Source of the DNA: Planococcus sp. (in: firmicutes)
GTDB lineage: Bacteria; Bacillota; Bacilli; Bacillales_A; Planococcaceae
Assembly: GCA_030147225.1 (NCBI GenBank)
Contig: JASLAI010000139.1
Coordinates: forward strand, 1-6,936
Reading direction: 5' to 3'
Length of the DNA stretch: 6,936 nucleotides
Shown here: positions 6,518 to 6,936 of the stretch, piece by piece
Layout of the letters: each line of letters starts with the position of its first letter
Numbering within the stretch: position 1 is the stretch's first letter
Notes under the pieces: model-generated
Databases searched by the model: none
The model's input: only the letters and a program-made list of their open reading frames with translations
Told to the model about the DNA's origin: nothing
Program-made: the position numbers and the translations under genes

Positions 6518-6936
6518 TTACTCAGCAGATTCAGCTTGAGTTTCTTCTTCTTCTTCCGGTTTTGATTCAAGCAAAGCATCCGCCATTTTACCAGTTAGCA
6601 ATTTAACTGCGCGAATTGCATCGTCGTTTGCAGGAATAACATAATCGATTTCATACGGATCACAGTTCGTATAAACGATACCAACGATTGGAATGTTCAA
6701 TTACAATTCTTAAGCAACTGCAATGCGATCTTTACGTGGTTCAACAACGAACATTACGTCCGGTAGTGAACACAAATCACGGATACCGCCAAGGAATTTA
6801 ACAAGGCTTTCGTGTTTTTTTTTCTACTGAACAACTTCTTTTTTCGGTAGAACTTCGAAAGTTCCATCTTCTTCCATGCGCTCGATTTGTTTCAAACGGT
6901 TCACACGTTTTTGGATTGTACCGAAGTTAGTAAGTG
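6518..6936 (-). CDS. rpsB: 30S ribosomal protein S2 (3' part; frame interrupted by three in-frame stop codons)
   Basis: Small-subunit ribosomal protein S2. The window covers roughly residues 100 to the end of a protein of about 240. Read in one frame from 6934 to the TAA at 6518-6520, the start ([18 protein letters not shown]) and the end ([20 protein letters not shown] plus an acidic Glu-rich tail) are typical S2. In between, three stops occur without any frame change: TAG at 6824-6826, TAA at 6710-6712 and TAA at 6701-6703. Conserved VDTNCDPDEID reads [11 protein letters not shown]. The region expected to encode AEARKLNIP reads A-stop-E-L-stop-LNIP. S2 is essential and normally single-copy, so I infer base errors near the window or contig end, not a true pseudogene; a genuine decayed copy cannot be excluded. 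An apparent short frame at 6518-6700 with a TTG start is only the fragment after the last stop. Confidence 0.85.

Noticed and set aside
6518..6700. A separate 60-residue gene starting with TTG
   Set aside because: It is the C-terminal part of ribosomal protein S2; the TTG is the Leu codon before NIPIVGI, directly after an in-frame stop.
6701..6826. Stop-codon recoding or programmed read-through in rpsB
   Set aside because: Both TAG and TAA would need to be read as different amino acids, while TAA serves as a normal stop in frr, pyrH, cdsA and dxr here.

Overview
This is a housekeeping segment of a Bacillales (low-GC Gram-positive) chromosome. Every gene is on the minus strand, and the plus strand carries no credible gene. 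In transcription order (right to left) the genes are rpsB (3' part only), tsf, pyrH, frr, uppS, cdsA, dxr and rseP (5' part, running off the left edge). This order, strong GGAGG-type ribosome binding sites and close protein resemblance to Bacillus subtilis homologues point to Bacillales. A Planococcaceae-like member (Planococcus or relatives) is my best guess from recalled protein wording, not from a search.

The right half (about 4178-6936) is the translation and nucleotide block: ribosomal protein S2, elongation factor Ts, UMP kinase and ribosome recycling factor. Intrinsic terminators follow rpsB, tsf and frr. The first two probably act as partial attenuators, because no convincing promoter is visible in front of tsf or pyrH. 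pyrH and frr are joined by a TAATG overlap.

The left half (1-4025) is the envelope and lipid block. It starts at a probable extended -10 promoter just after the frr terminator. UppS makes the C55 lipid carrier for wall synthesis, CdsA makes CDP-diacylglycerol for phospholipids, Dxr makes MEP for isoprenoids (feeding UppS), and RseP/RasP is an intramembrane protease of envelope-stress signalling. uppS and cdsA overlap by ATGA, and cdsA-dxr are 16 nt apart. A 117-nt gap between dxr and rseP holds a hairpin-rich stretch that looks like a degenerate dispersed repeat.

The most notable oddity is rpsB. Its frame is kept throughout, but it contains three in-frame stop codons and several replacements at strongly conserved residues within about 180 nt of the window's right end. 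S2 is essential, so sequence error near a contig end is the likeliest cause. I see no novel system, mobile element, CRISPR array, tRNA or rRNA here.
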